Under the pieces are notes generated by a model. That model worked only from the letters and a program-made list of their open reading frames with translations. It made no database searches and was not told the DNA's origin. Positions 27,260-36,232 of a stretch of 64,000 nt of DNA are shown here, piece by piece. Each line of letters starts with the position of its first letter. Position 1 is the stretch's first letter. The position numbers and the translations under genes are program-made. The stretch comes from Caprella mutica (taxonomy: Eukaryota; Arthropoda; Malacostraca; Amphipoda; Caprellidae), in NCBI GenBank assembly GCA_947561585.1, contig CANNZV010001630.1, positions 1 to 64,000 of the forward strand, read 5' to 3'.

Positions 27260-27487
27260 ATGAATGAATACATTAAATATATAAGCCTTAATCCTGATAT
27301 ACGCTTTGGTAAACCTTGTATTATTGGAACTAGGATAGCGATAGTGGATATATTAGAATGGTTAGCTGCTGGCGATACCCATGAAACTATACTTGAAGAG
27401 TTTCCGCAATTGAAAAAAGAACATATACTAGCAGCACTAACATTTGCAGCAAATAGAGAACAAATAACCAAAATATTAGCTGCTTAA
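27260..27487 (+). CDS. DUF433-family antitoxin-like protein
   Basis: This 75-residue protein has the DUF433 core: YISLNPDIRFGKPCIIGTRIAIVDILEWLAAG followed by ETILEEFPQLKKEHILAALTFAA, a winged-helix DNA-binding fold. DUF433 proteins commonly precede DUF5615 PIN-like proteins in two-gene toxin-antitoxin-like modules. Here the stop overlaps the ATG of the partner (TAATG), as in intact modules, but the partner is truncated (27487-27573). The antitoxin itself looks complete. Confidence 0.88.
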   Translation: MNEYIKYISLNPDIRFGKPCIIGTRIAIVDILEWLAAGDTHETILEEFPQLKKEHILAALTFAANREQITKILAA

Positions 27488-27573
27488 TGAAACTACTGCT
27501 TGATGCTAATCTTTCATGGAGATTGATTCCTGACTTTTCTCTTTTTTTCCCTTTGCGAAAGGTCAGTTTCTAA
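27487..27573 (+). pseudogene. Truncated DUF5615 PIN-like toxin remnant
   Basis: The frame begins MKLLLDANLSWRL, the opening of DUF5615 proteins with the first acidic active-site residue of the PIN-like fold, and then diverges and stops after 28 codons. Intact members are about 110-120 residues. All later acidic catalytic residues are missing, so no nuclease can be made. The stop overlaps the last codons of the convergent ABC exporter gene (27570), suggesting a deletion that removed the rest of the toxin and brought the exporter gene next to it. Confidence 0.65.
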
Positions 27574-29327
27574 CTATTTTCCACTTCCAAAAACTGCATT
27601 TCATACAATTCTCGGTAATGACCATTTTCGATTTGGAGGAGTTCGTCGTGCGAACCAAACTCCTTAATAGTACCTTTTTCTAAAACCAATATATTGTCGG
27701 CATGGCGAATAGTCGATAGTCGGTGGGCGATGATGATGGAGGTTCGTTTGCTAATGAGTTTTTCAATAGCATATTGAATAACGGCTTCCGATTCGGGATC
27801 AATAGAAGAAGTCGCTTCATCCAGAATCAAAATATCTGGATTGAAAACCAAAGCTCGTACAAAAGAAATGAGTTGTCTTTGTCCCATTGAAAGTGTTGCG
27901 CCTCGCTCCATCACTTGATAATCATAAGCGCCGGGCAATCGCTCGATAAATTCATCTGCGCCAATCATTTTGGCAGCGGCAATCACTTCCTGTCGGGTGA
28001 TTGTCTCATCTCGCAACGAAATATTTTCCAAAACCGTTCCCGAAAACAAAAAGACATCCTGCAAAACAACGGCAATTCGTTTGCGCAAACTATGCAATTC
28101 GTAGTCTCGAATATCGACTCCATCTATCCGAATCGTTCCATCATTTATTTCATAAAAACGATTGAGAATATTAATAATCGTTGATTTTCCAGAACCTGTG
28201 CTTCCCACTACAGCCAATGTCTCGCCTGCTTTAATACTAAAACTAATATTCTTTAAAACATATTCTTTGCCAACATAAGCAAACAAAACTTGCTCGAAAT
28301 CAACATTCCCTTTGAAGTTTTGAGCTTCTATTTTGCCCTTGTTTTCGATCACATAATCTCTATCCAATACCTTGAAAATTCGGTCGGCTGCCACCAAACC
28401 CATTTGTAAGGTATTGAATTTGTCTGCCAACATTCGCATCGGACGAAAGAGCATCGACAAGTAAAGCGGAAAAGCAACAAAAGCTCCCAAAGTGACTTCT
28501 CCCGTAATATAACCTCTTGCGCCCCACCAGACCAACAGCCCCAAAGCTGCCGCTGAGATAATTTCTATAACAGGAAAAAAGATGGCGTAATAAAGAATCG
28601 AATCCAAATTGGCTTGAGTATAGGCCTTATTGATTGTTTTAAATTTTTCCATTTCCTGCTTCTCTGCATTGAAAATCTGTATGATTCGCATTCCAGTAAT
28701 ACGCTCTTGCAAAAAAGCATTCATCGCAGAAATTTGAGTGCGTACTTTTTGATAAGCAGTTTTTACTTTTTCTTTAAAAATATAAGTCGCAACAATCAAA
28801 AAAGGCATGGTTATCAAGCAAATCAAAGTTAATTTCCATGAAGAATAAAACATGACTGCGAGTACCGCAAACAAGGAAAGAAAATCGGCAACAATAGTAA
28901 TGATTCCTTGAGAAAAAATAGTATTGATGGTCTCAATATCATTGATNNNNNNNNNNNNNNNNNNNNNNNNNNNNNNNNNNNNNNNNNNNNNNNNNNNNNN
29001 NNNNNNNNNNNNNNNNNNNNNNNNNNNNNNNNNNNNNNNNNNNNNNNNNNNNNNNNNNNNNNNNNNNNNNNNNNNNNNNNNNNNNNNNNNNNNNNNNNNN
29101 NNNNNNNNNNNNNNNNNNNNNNNNNNNNNNNNNNNNNNNNNNNNNNNNNGTCGTACTGAAAAATATAATCATCGACCATGACCTTGAATCAAATATGGAC
29201 GAGCAATCGCCAAAGGAGCCAAAGCCACCGCCAAAATACTAGCCCTTATAAAAATACTTTTATAAGGGCTTGCGAGTCGAATGACTCTTCCTAGAAGCTG
29301 ATAATCAAATTTCTGATTGGTATCCAT
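27570..29327 (-). CDS. ABC exporter (MsbA/multidrug type), broken by assembly gap and a frame slip
   Basis: The downstream part (27570-28946) is a continuous ~459-codon frame: membrane helices from NDIETINTIFSQGII onward, then an ATPase domain with Walker A GSTGSGKST, signature LSMGQRQ, Walker B ILILDEATSSID and the switch histidine in IIIAHRLSTI. The upstream part starts at 29327 with MDTNQKFDYQLLGRVIRLAS and one helix, but hits TGA at 29169-29171. A neighbouring frame (MVDDYIFQYD) then carries on the expected sequence into the N-run at 28947-29149. Counting the gap, the length is about 585 residues, right for a half-transporter with fused membrane and ATPase domains. The slip lies within 40 bases of the gap and may be a sequencing error. 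Confidence 0.85.
28947..29149. other. Assembly gap (203 N)
   Basis: A run of 203 undetermined bases inside the ABC exporter gene. Reading frames predicted across it are meaningless. Frame breaks in the exporter (about 29170-29190) and in radC (about 30540) lie within 1.6 kb of it. Confidence 0.99.
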
Positions 29328-29394
29328 CTATCTTTTAACAAAAATATAATTGTAAGGTTGGAAATAAGTATACGTTTTAATGCTCAAAAGTAAA

Positions 29395-29452
29395 CAAAAA
29401 AAAAGAGTGTATCCTCTGATACACTCCTAGCATGAAAAACGTCTCCGTTTTT
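29395..29452 (-). terminator. Tandem minus-strand terminators upstream of the ABC exporter
   Basis: GAGTGTATC (29405-29413) and GATACACTC (29418-29426) form a 9-bp stem with a four-base loop; on the minus strand it is followed by a T-run (29395-29404). Just before it on that strand is a second stem, AAAAACG/CGTTTTT at 29435-29452. These would end a transcript coming from the right, which is either a radC readthrough or a separate RNA. Confidence 0.7.
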
Positions 29453-30400
29453 AACTAAAAACACACACTATTTTTATGGCTACTACATAAAAAATCTTTA
29501 TATAATTCCCATTGAAGGGATATTAACGTTCTGTTAAGACACCGAAGAGTTTTAAGGGGGGCGGCTCTAAATTTTTAGAACCGCCTTAAGTGTTTCGGTG
29601 CATGTCCAACTTTAAAAAAATACATTTTCAAAGAGGCACAATTTTTTTCGGTTTAAAGTTGCTCCGATTTCCACAAAAGGGGTATGTGTCAATCGGAGCT
29701 AATCGGTTATGGAATGTTTTTCGGTTCTTATGGTTTTGTTGTTCAATCTCAGTGTAATTTCCCTTTGTCTGTTTTCCTTTGTAAAAAATTAAGCTAGTCC
29801 GTTTTAATAATTTAACCGTTTGATCTCCATTCAATGTGGTATTATTATAAATCCCGTCTCATGATTTTTGCAAACGGACTAAGCTTAGTGTCATAGTATT
29901 TGTTTTTGTTTTTTGGAATATAATTCCATTTCTCACAGTACGACTTCTTTTGTATTCGAGTCTATATATTATCTAGTTCAATAATAGTCAACGATTGGTT
30001 TCATGGACATTACCTTAGTCTGTTAGAACATCGGTTGGGGGGAACCATGTCCAAAACCTTTCAAATATATCTGGTAAAAATAATTTTCTAAAAATTGTAG
30101 CTGTTCTCCTTTTTAAAATGGAGAAAACTGTTAGGGTATTGAATCTCTTTGCGCTGCTGGATACACACAATGGATTGTAAGGACAAAACCATTGCATCGT
30201 TTCATAGAGCAAGAGGAATACTTATTTTAAAATTTGTTCCATCAAATCAATACAATTGCTGTTTTTAGACTTCTCCTTTGGAGACAATGTTGTTGATTTT
30301 TTTAAACGCTTTTTAAGTAAAGTTTCTTTTCAATAATGTGTGTGGTGTGTGGTGTGTGTGATTTGAAAATAATCTGGAAAGATGAATCGGTTTTTGAGAT
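29427..30400 (-). other. Gene-free, hairpin-rich tract; candidate structured RNA
   Basis: No frame longer than 68 codons lies here and none looks like a protein. The tract contains many inverted repeats: 29540-29600 (CACCGAA...TTCGGTG enclosing GGCGG...CCGCC); 29608-29616 with 29652-29660 (AACTTTAAA/TTTAAAGTT); 29661-29669 with 29691-29699 (GCTCCGATT/AATCGGAGC); 29791-29804 with 29872-29885 (AGTCCGTTT/AAACGGACT core); 30005-30052 (GGACAT...ATGTCC enclosing GGTT...AACC); about 30099-30132; and 30168-30173 with 30189-30194. A GT-rich microsatellite lies at 30336-30360. Terminators at the left end point to minus-strand transcription. No match to tmRNA, 6S or SRP RNA was recognised. It could be an unknown structured RNA, a long 3' UTR of radC, or a decayed element. 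Confidence 0.4.
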
Positions 30401-31110
30401 TTACATCAGTCCTTCGTCTGCGAAGCTATAAAAGCCTCTATCTGTAATTATTAAATGATCGAGTACAGCTATGTCGAGTGTTTTTCCAGCGCTTTTTAGT
30501 TTTTTTCGTATATCAATATCTGCTTGGCTGGGCTTGGTGTTTTCCCGAAGGGATGGTTGTGGCAAAGAATCATAGAACTTGCTGTATTTTCGATGGCTTT
30601 TTTGAAAACCACCTTGGCATCTACTACAGTTCCTGCAACTCCTCCTGTGCTGATTTGTTCTCTTCGAAGAACTCGGTTGGCTCTATTGAGCAAAAGAATC
30701 CAAAACTCTTCGTGTGGTAAATCCATCAGCGTGGGTGCAATAACATTATAAGCATCTCGACTGCTTTTTATTTGTGGACGTTCTTTTACATCCGTTAGTT
30801 GGCGGCGGCGACCGAGTTCCAAAGCAGCAATTATACTGATGGCTTTTGCTTCGCCTATGCCTTTAAATTTTGTTAAATCACTCAGGCTACGTTTCCCCAA
30901 TTCATTCAAGTTATTTTCTGCCGATTGTAGAATTCTTTGCGATAAAGTGACTGCGGTTTCATTTCTCGAACCTGAGCCAATCAATATTGCTATGAGTTCT
31001 GCGTCGGTCAAACTTGATTTTCCTTTAAGGAGCAATTTTTCTCTTGGACGATCTTCTTCAGCCCAAGTTTTAATTGTTAATCCGTTTCCTGTGTGTTTTT
31101 CCGTTGTCAT
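30401..31110 (-). pseudogene. radC: RadC/JAB-domain DNA repair protein, frameshifted
   Basis: The first 190 codons are a normal RadC: IKTWAEEDRPREKLLLKG, the UPF0758 helix-hairpin-helix part (LTDAELIAILIGSG, FKGIGEAKAISIIAALELGRR) and the start of the JAB/MPN domain up to ILCHNHP. After this the frame runs out of family sequence and ends at 30496. The expected C-terminus continues in another frame to a TAA at 30401-30403 and includes the ADEGL ending. The mismatch equals two surplus bases, one in a TT and one in an AAAA run around 30540-30550, typical of homopolymer errors. Either the reading is wrong there or the gene is freshly inactivated. Lesion or plasmid/phage-related roles of RadC remain debated. 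Confidence 0.8.
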
Positions 31111-31226
31111 GTTCTCTTTTTCTTCGTTTCGTTATTAAGACTCAAAAAGTGTCCCGATTCCATAAATATTTCCATAAAAAAACTCAAAAAAGATGTTTTT
31201 TTAGAGTTCCTTAACATTTGAGCCAA

Positions 31227-31250
31227 AAAAAGCCCTAAAAAAGGGCTTTT
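31227..31250 (-). terminator. Intrinsic terminator of the M90-like gene
   Basis: AAAAGCCCT and AGGGCTTTT pair around A residues, with the run of A at 31225-31231 giving a T-tail on the minus strand. It lies about 130 bases after the M90-like gene stop and before radC, both on the minus strand. Confidence 0.65.
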
Positions 31251-31380
31251 GATGCGATTTTGAATGAAAATAATTTTTCAAAAAAATATGGGGTTTTAGA
31301 AAAAGAGGAACTCTATTATGCTCTGTTTTAAAGTATGAAGTAGAAATTTTGTTAAAAAAATATCATTATGCATTAAAACA

Positions 31381-32247
31381 TTATGCATTACTCATTAGAG
31401 CATTTACAACAGGTTCATGTTTCTGACAAGGGTCGAGATTAAAAATATATTTATAGCTATTATATAGTGTGGGTAAAGTTTCTTTAAATTTTTCTGGAAA
31501 AATAAAAAAGTGATGGATGCTCACAGGTCTTGGAGCTACTTCAGGTATATGAATGGATTCGTGAATAAATTCTTTGCTCATGCCACTAATCGTTTCTAGC
31601 TTATCCCAAATAGATTCTTCTAAGCTTGGAAAAGTAATATCAGTATGGACCGTTTCAAAGACACTCGCATACTCATGTAATACAACATGATAAGCTCGTG
31701 GCGAAAGTGTGGTGCTGTCCATAACTGCTTTGATAGCAAACATAATTACACCATCTTCTTCAAAATGCTCGGAGTTGTGTAAATGCCTTGGATGCTGTGG
31801 CGAGGGAAAGGCACCAGGATACAATATAATGTGTTCAAAAGGTTCTAGGGTAAAGTTTTTTTGACCAAAAGTGATTTGTACGGCTGCGGCTGCCACAAAA
31901 CCTCGCACATCTTCGGGAATGCTTTCGGGACCTCCCATAGGCTTGTATGCCTTGGCTTCCATGTACAGTGCCATTCTATTGCGGAAACGTTCTTTTTCTT
32001 TGACGGTCAAATTTCGATAAAAAGGATTGTTCTTCTGCAAGAGCATTCTCAGCTTTTCGTGTAACTCGGGCGGATTTTTATTGTACCACCACCAATTGAG
32101 TTGAGGGCTAAATAGATAAATAAACACCAAAACCAATACAGAAGGGATTAAATATATAAAGTAATCGGCGTATTCGTCTTGCCACATTTGATAAATAGAA
32201 AAAGCAGCGATGGCTACAAAAGGAAAAGATAATAGTCTTGCAAACAT
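31381..32247 (-). CDS. M90/MtfA-like membrane protein with an altered zinc motif
   Basis: This 288-residue protein starts with two membrane helices (about 5-20 and 30-48), then a domain matching the MtfA/M90 family: FRNRMALYMEAKAYKPMGG, DVRGFVAAAAVQITFG, HIILYPGAFPSPQ and YHVVLHEYASVFET. MtfA is a zinc peptidase whose HExxH motif provides two ligands. Here it reads HEYAS, with the second histidine replaced by serine (codon AGT), so classical zinc binding is lost unless another residue compensates. It may be a non-catalytic homologue. It is monocistronic, divergent from the tRNA-Phe gene. Confidence 0.75.
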   Translation of the reverse strand: MFARLLSFPFVAIAAFSIYQMWQDEYADYFIYLIPSVLVLVFIYLFSPQLNWWWYNKNPPELHEKLRMLLQKNNPFYRNLTVKEKERFRNRMALYMEAKAYKPMGGPESIPEDVRGFVAAAAVQITFGQKNFTLEPFEHIILYPGAFPSPQHPRHLHNSEHFEEDGVIMFAIKAVMDSTTLSPRAYHVVLHEYASVFETVHTDITFPSLEESIWDKLETISGMSKEFIHESIHIPEVAPRPVSIHHFFIFPEKFKETLPTLYNSYKYIFNLDPCQKHEPVVNALMSNA

Positions 32248-32422
32248 GATTTTGTTGGTTTGAAGAAAAGAGTACGCTCTTTTCTCTTACATAATGTACT
32301 TTTTTTGCTAAAGAAACACCATTATTACTGGATTTTCAAAATTAAAATTAAAAATAATTGCGAATACCTTGTGCATAACAAAAAAAGAATATAAATTTGC
32401 AATCGCTTTTCGAAGCAAGGCT

Positions 32423-32495
32423 GGTGCCTTAGCTCAGTTGGTAGAGCAATGGACTGAAAATCCATGTGTCCCTGGTTCGATTCCTGGAGGCGCCA
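32423..32495 (+). tRNA. tRNA-Phe (anticodon GAA)
   Basis: A 73-base cloverleaf: acceptor GGTGCCT with AGGCGCC, D-arm with GCTCAGTTGGTAGAGC, anticodon loop CTGAAAA giving GAA, and T-arm with GGTTCGATTCC. The discriminator base is A; the CCA end is not encoded. A terminator follows directly. Confidence 0.97.
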
Positions 32496-32497
32496 CA

Positions 32498-32532
32498 AAA
32501 AGCCCTCGCAAGTTTACTTGCGGGGGCTTTTG
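32498..32532 (+). terminator. Terminator of tRNA-Phe
   Basis: AAAAGCCCTCGCAAGT pairs with ACTTGCGGGGGCTTTT across a two-base loop, followed by TGCTTTTT. It begins three bases after the tRNA. Confidence 0.85.
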
Positions 32533-32572
32533 CTTTTTACTAACTTGTAGGTTCATCAATTCCTGAAAACGC

Positions 32573-33847
32573 TTGGATTCCAATAACGCAGAACATAATG
32601 CCGTACAAAAACTTCTTGGAAAGTCTCCATCTTGGATGCTTCGTTGGGGGATTTTATTGGTGGCTTTCTTTTTTATCATAGCGATATTTCTTTTTTGGTT
32701 CATTCAATATCCTGATACAATACGTGCCGATGTACAATTGCATAGGCAAACCTTGCCCGTTCGATTGACTATGCCTGTTGATGGTTCTGTGGATTCATTA
32801 TTGGTTAATAATTTAGAGGGAATTTCGGAAGGACAACTCTTGGCAATATTGAGGAATTCGGCTCAGTTTGAAGATGTTTTGCTGCTAGAATCTTTTTGCA
32901 AAAATTGGAATCCTTCCAAAAACAAAATACCTGAATCGGCTTCTAATCTAAAATTAGGTACAATCACTTCTTTATGGTCTAGCTTTTTGATACATCAAAA
33001 AGAGTTGAATTATTTTTATCAAAATGATATTTCTGTTTTGAAGAAAAATAATTTGGAACAGCAGATAGCCAAATTTGAAGAGCTGAATCGTGCGCTTTTG
33101 CAGCAAAAAACGACCTTACAAAAATCGGTAGATTTGGCTCGGAAAGCGAAAGAAAGAGACGAAGCTTTGTTGGCCGATAAATCGGCAAGTGCCTTGGAAG
33201 TCAATCAATCTACGGCGACTTTTTTGAAGGCGCAGCAAGTATTGGAACAACATTCCAATGGGATTATCCAAAATGAATTACAAATAGAGCGTTTGCGTGC
33301 CGAAATGCTAGAAATAGCTTTTGTACAAAAAAAGGATGCGACGGATAAAGTTTTACAACTCCAAAAAGACATTCAAGAAATACAAGCAGCAATTGAAATA
33401 TGGAAACAAGAATATCTTATTTATGCACCTATAGAAGGAACAATTACGATTTCGAGTGCTTGGACATTGCGACAGAATTTGGCTGTCAAAACGCCACTAT
33501 TTTCTATTCTCCCGAATACATCGAATACCGAAGAAGTCAAGGCGACAGCTTTTGTTTCTAATCGAAATTTTGGTAAGATAAATAAAGGCGCAGCGGTTCA
33601 AATTCAGTTGGAGGCATATCCGTACCAAGAATTTGGGGTCTTGGAAGGATTGGTAGAAAGCATTCCTGCAATAGCAGAAAATGGGAGGTATGAAATTCTT
33701 ATTCGCTTGGAAGAACCTTTGCGGACAAGCTATGATAAAATGATTCCTTTTCGGCATGAGTTAAAAGGGAAGGCGATTATTATTACTCAAAAACGACGTT
33801 TGGCAGAGCGACTTTTTGATAAGATATGGAGTGCCTTGAAGAACTAA
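32573..33847 (+). CDS. HlyD-family secretion adaptor
   Basis: The 424-residue protein has a cytoplasmic lead, one membrane helix (about 25-46), a beta-barrel/lipoyl half (VRLTMPVDGSVDSLLVNNLEGISEGQLLAILRN), a long coiled coil (about 135-270), the second lipoyl half (YLIYAPIEGTITISSAWTLRQNLAV) and a final barrel domain. It begins at TTG because an in-frame stop lies nine bases upstream. The overall form is that of the membrane-fusion proteins that work with peptidase-containing ABC exporters of bacteriocin type. No such exporter or peptide gene is adjacent, so it is an orphan in this window. It lies directly downstream of tRNA-Phe and converges with the L,D-transpeptidase gene with two bases between stops. 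Confidence 0.85.
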   Translation: MDSNNAEHNAVQKLLGKSPSWMLRWGILLVAFFFIIAIFLFWFIQYPDTIRADVQLHRQTLPVRLTMPVDGSVDSLLVNNLEGISEGQLLAILRNSAQFEDVLLLESFCKNWNPSKNKIPESASNLKLGTITSLWSSFLIHQKELNYFYQNDISVLKKNNLEQQIAKFEELNRALLQQKTTLQKSVDLARKAKERDEALLADKSASALEVNQSTATFLKAQQVLEQHSNGIIQNELQIERLRAEMLEIAFVQKKDATDKVLQLQKDIQEIQAAIEIWKQEYLIYAPIEGTITISSAWTLRQNLAVKTPLFSILPNTSNTEEVKATAFVSNRNFGKINKGAAVQIQLEAYPYQEFGVLEGLVESIPAIAENGRYEILIRLEEPLRTSYDKMIPFRHELKGKAIIITQKRRLAERLFDKIWSALKN

Positions 33848-33849
33848 AT

Positions 33850-34626
33850 TTACTTGGCGAAGGCGGGAAACTCATATTTCTCTTGAAATAGTGGATATTC
33901 TTTTTCTGTTAACTGAACCAATATAGGTTGTTTTTTTGGCGAAAGCCATTGCAATAAATCCAACATATTGGCTTCACTCATACCTGTGCAACCGACCGTA
34001 GGTTTGTTGGGCGCCCGCCACAAGTGCATAAAAATACAAGAACCCGCATCGCCTTTTGACGGGACATTATGATTGACAAAAACGCCCCATTTATAAACAT
34101 GGTCGTCATTTCGGCGCATAAAATCAGAAGAGTCCCAGTCTTTTTCGATACTCGAATCTTGTACAATCTGGTTGTAATACTTGGATTTGGTGTCTTCTAT
34201 ACATTGCGTTATTTCGTTGAGGTGTATATAAGGTATCTGAAATAGAGGAATTTTTTCGCTTGGTGCATAACCAAAGGCAGAACCAAAACTAAAAATACCT
34301 TTTGGCGATTTGCCATCGCCTTCTTTTCGGTAATCGCCTTCTTGTTCTTGGTGCAAACCAAGTCCCCAACCTAAGCCATTTTTTCCGAGCGTAACGGGAT
34401 GCGATTTTCCTGCTTTTTGCCAAGCGTTTTGCTTTCGCTCAAAACGACACATCGTAGCTTTAGTAGATTGATTATTGGGAGCAATTACGAGTACCAATTG
34501 TTTGGTATTTTCAAAAGGCTTTTGTTTTTTGGAAACTTCCATTTTCGGAGGTGTTTTTGGAGTGTTTGTTTCGGGCGAGGTACAAGACAATGCCAATAAA
34601 GCAAAAATAAAAAGGAACTTTTTCAT
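33850..34626 (-). CDS. L,D-transpeptidase (YkuD-type) lipoprotein
   Basis: This 258-residue lipoprotein has the lipobox ALSC. The domain begins at about residue 40, with VTLGKNGLGWGLG and GDGKSPKGIFSFGSAFGY, and the active-site stretch is GSCIFMHLWRAPNKPTVGCTGMSE, containing the histidine and the nucleophilic cysteine (position about 214). Such enzymes cross-link peptidoglycan or attach proteins to it in the periplasm; the exact reaction here is not determined. It stands alone on the minus strand. Confidence 0.85.
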   Translation of the reverse strand: MKKFLFIFALLALSCTSPETNTPKTPPKMEVSKKQKPFENTKQLVLVIAPNNQSTKATMCRFERKQNAWQKAGKSHPVTLGKNGLGWGLGLHQEQEGDYRKEGDGKSPKGIFSFGSAFGYAPSEKIPLFQIPYIHLNEITQCIEDTKSKYYNQIVQDSSIEKDWDSSDFMRRNDDHVYKWGVFVNHNVPSKGDAGSCIFMHLWRAPNKPTVGCTGMSEANMLDLLQWLSPKKQPILVQLTEKEYPLFQEKYEFPAFAK

Positions 34627-34752
34627 AAAGGAAATTCTTTTGGTACGGTATTATGGCAAATAAATTAGAGAGAAGTACTTTTTTTACATTAAATTGAGTT
34701 CTAATAACAAATTGCAAAAGCTAGTTCGTTTGAAAATAAATATCAATCAATA

Positions 34753-36219
34753 ATGCGAAAAAACGGTTTTCAAATATATACAATCCTTGCTGGATTATTT
34801 CTTTTATTGACGAGTAATCTGCTCTTCGCTTAATCCTCTGACATTTATCAGAGTGTACAAATAGGTTCTTTTTCTGTTTTCAACATAGAAGATTATAAGG
34901 ATTTGCGTTCGTTGGGCTATGTTTATACAGATCCTTTGGACAATGGTATGACGAGAGTTTTGCTAGGAGGCTTTAGCAATAAAAACAGAGCAGAAACGGC
35001 CTTGGGGCAAGTAAAAAGCAAAGGCTATCCAGAAGCATTTTTGAATACAAAAATGATTAATAAAGGAGGCTTGACTTCGGTTGTTCAACTCGCTACTTTT
35101 GCTTCGAATGCCACTATCAATTGGGCTAGATTTCTGAATGTGGGCGATATCTATACGATTGCTGATGGCAATAAAGTGAAAATAATATCGGGTTCTTTTT
35201 CGGATGCCGTTCAAGTGCAACAACGTTTGGCTAAAGCCAAACAAATGGGCTTTTCGGAAGCATTTGTTAAGCAGGTTCACCCTTCTGTTTTGCATTGGGT
35301 CAATTCTTACGAAACGGGTGGTTTGAATCAAAGCCAAATTGCTGTTGTAGAAATGAAGCCTAAGCAATATGATAGAGCTTTGGCTTATACACAGCCAAGT
35401 AATATTCCGACTTCTTATGATGCTCCGCCTTTGGCTGAATTTACGGCACGAGGTGGGACGACTAATTCAAGCTTGAGGAGTATTCCACGAGCAGGAAATA
35501 CCTCAACTTTGGTCGCTATAAAAACCTATAGAAGACCTACCAATACGCCTGTGAAAAGAGTCGAAACATTTGCTCCTAAAAGTGCGCCGACAACCCCTAC
35601 CAACTATAATTATACGCCTAGCATCAAGCGATCGGCTGCACCTAAAGTTCACATCAAATCCAAACGAACTTCTGTTGTCTTTTTGCAGAAATTATTGAAG
35701 GAAAACGGAACATACACCAGTTCTATCGATGGTGTATATGGGGCTAAATCCTACAAGGCTTATCAAGATGTCTTAGGAAAAAATAAGTCTTTGAAAAAAT
35801 ATATTTTAGCCGTACAAGCTGAATCGAATAGCTTTTCCAATGATTGTAGAGATTGGGAAGTAGTGCGCTTGCTTCAGGCGATTGCGCAAGATATAGACGA
35901 CTTTTCTTCCAACTCCAATGCCCATGAAAGTGAACTAAAAGCTTTGTTTCACAAACCTGAGTTTATGGATGCCAACAAGGTACAAATTATTGTGTCTTGG
36001 GATTATCGTTTCCGTAGAGGCTTGGACAAGTGGGCAGCAACGGACCCTTTACGAGCGGAAGTTGCCGATGCGCTCAAGATTGCTTACTTACAATCGCAAA
36101 TACAACTGGAAGATCATTTTTCTAAAAAAGGAAAGTCCAACAAACAAGCAAAAGCCTTGGCGATGACTTGTCTCAAAAATATGGTCGGACATAATTTGGA
36201 GCGTTTTGAGGGGATGTGA
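34753..36219 (+). pseudogene. SPOR/peptidoglycan-binding-like envelope protein interrupted by an in-frame stop
   Basis: A clear signal peptide (MRKNGFQIYTILAGLFLLL...LLFA) starts at 34753 and is followed by TAA at 34831-34833 exactly where the first mature residue should be. The same frame then continues without interruption for 461 codons: two SPOR-like repeats (IYQSVQIGSFSVFNIEDYK, TSVVQLATFASNATINWARF), a disordered proline/threonine linker, and a peptidoglycan-binding-like unit (VVFLQKLLKENGTYTSSIDGVYG). A single C-to-T change from CAA would explain it. An internal start at 34903 would give a protein without an export signal. It may be a real nonsense mutation, a sequencing error or a readthrough case. 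Confidence 0.7.
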
Positions 36220-36232
36220 AGGATGGATTTAA

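Noticed and set aside
29628..30212. Two minus-strand frames of 68 and 65 codons (29628-29834, 30015-30212)
   Set aside because: No recognisable protein features, no start context, and the bases are accounted for by inverted repeats. Not reported as genes.
29427..30400. The structured tract as tmRNA, 6S RNA or a CRISPR array
   Set aside because: No tRNA-like ends or tag frame, no single long 6S-type hairpin, and no regularly spaced repeats.
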